A stretch of 23,730 bases of DNA, from contig CAJFNH010000005.1 in NCBI GenBank assembly GCA_904394195.1, positions 1-23,730 of the forward strand, given 5' to 3'. A model generated the notes under the pieces. It did no database searches. It was not told the origin of the DNA and saw only the letters and a list, made by a program, of their open reading frames with translations. The translations under genes were made by a program, and so were the position numbers. The DNA comes from Candidatus Gallimonas caecicola (GTDB lineage Bacteria > Bacillota > Clostridia > Christensenellales > Borkfalkiaceae). Positions 23,616 to 23,730 of the stretch are shown here, one piece after another (the first letter of the stretch is position 1; each line of letters begins with the position of its first letter).

Positions 23616-23644
23616 ATTGTACCCGAAAAGGGGTCATAAATCAA
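23616..23644 (-). promoter_or_regulatory. Promoter of the WYL regulator
   Basis: On the minus strand: TTGATT (23639-23644), 17 bases, TACAAT (23616-23621), shortly before the ribosome site at 23601-23608. The start point would lie close to the ribosome site, leaving a very short leader. Confidence 0.7.
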
Positions 23645-23681
23645 GTAATTTTCATATCACGTCCCCATAAAAAAGGGGTCA
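23626..23681. repeat. Direct repeat AAAAGGGGTCA (operator candidate)
   Basis: AAAAGGGGTCA occurs at 23626-23636, inside the spacer of the WYL promoter, and again at 23671-23681, 45 bases upstream. GTCCCC at 23661 may add an inverted half. Two copies at this spacing fit autoregulation or control of a gene beyond the window. I see no gene from 23595 to the window end. Confidence 0.5.
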
Positions 23682-23730
23682 GAAAAATTTTCCGGATTGC
23701 GGTATATCTGTTCCCCCGTGCGTGGTGTAA

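Overview
The window looks like chromosome of a GC-rich, strictly anaerobic Clostridia-type Bacillota, probably a gut commensal. The evidence is strong AGGAGG-type ribosome sites, TTG and GTG starts, sigma-A promoters, lipoprotein signal peptides, oxygen-sensitive ferredoxin-fused aldo/keto reductases, an HgdC-type (2-hydroxyacyl-CoA dehydratase) activase and ECF transport. The species cannot be fixed from sequence alone. No rRNA, tRNA, CRISPR array or insertion sequence was found.

Region 1 (1-7082, plus strand) is a tightly packed five-gene cassette: a coiled-coil protein cut by the window edge, an atypical Ser/Thr protein kinase with two C-terminal repeat domains, a membrane protein with two RanBP2-type zinc fingers and a GLUG/InlB-like C-terminal region, a transglutaminase-like protein with an intact Cys-His-Asp triad, and a TerD-family calcium-binding-type protein with an N-terminal cysteine-rich module. 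It resembles the 'Ter-dependent' stress or signalling neighbourhoods described for TerD proteins, but this combination is unusual and is the best candidate here for an undescribed system.

Region 2 (7083-13373) is a purine salvage and nucleoside uptake operon: xpt, a BMP-family lipoprotein, a double-ATPase ABC subunit and two permeases. It has a strong promoter and an xpt leader with two overlapping hairpins where a purine riboswitch would often be; I see no purine aptamer. Terminator-like hairpins follow xpt and the binding protein, and the operon ends in a bidirectional terminator.

Region 3 (13372-14174) is a small regulatory island: a minus-strand regulator made of two tandem XRE-type helix-turn-helix domains, a divergent promoter surrounded by TGTTACA/TGTAACA elements, and two very small overlapping plus-strand ORFs related by a -1 frame change.

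Region 4 (14232-18211) starts with a consensus promoter (TTGACA-17-TATAAT) and encodes a cyclophilin-like lipoprotein, a ferredoxin-fused aldo/keto reductase, an ECF transporter S component, a second ferredoxin-fused aldo/keto reductase that lacks the usual catalytic Tyr/Lys, and a DUF1893 (TM1506-like, deaminase-fold) protein. It looks like an uptake-plus-redox operon for an unknown small molecule.

Region 5 (18254-22597) is a promoter, a 977-residue double-BadF/HgdC-type activase and its overlapping 432-residue partner, closed by a strong bidirectional terminator. The minus-strand gene at 22599-23594 encodes a WYL-domain regulator with a ribbon-helix-helix-like N-terminus. Its promoter contains a repeated 11-base element that could be its operator.
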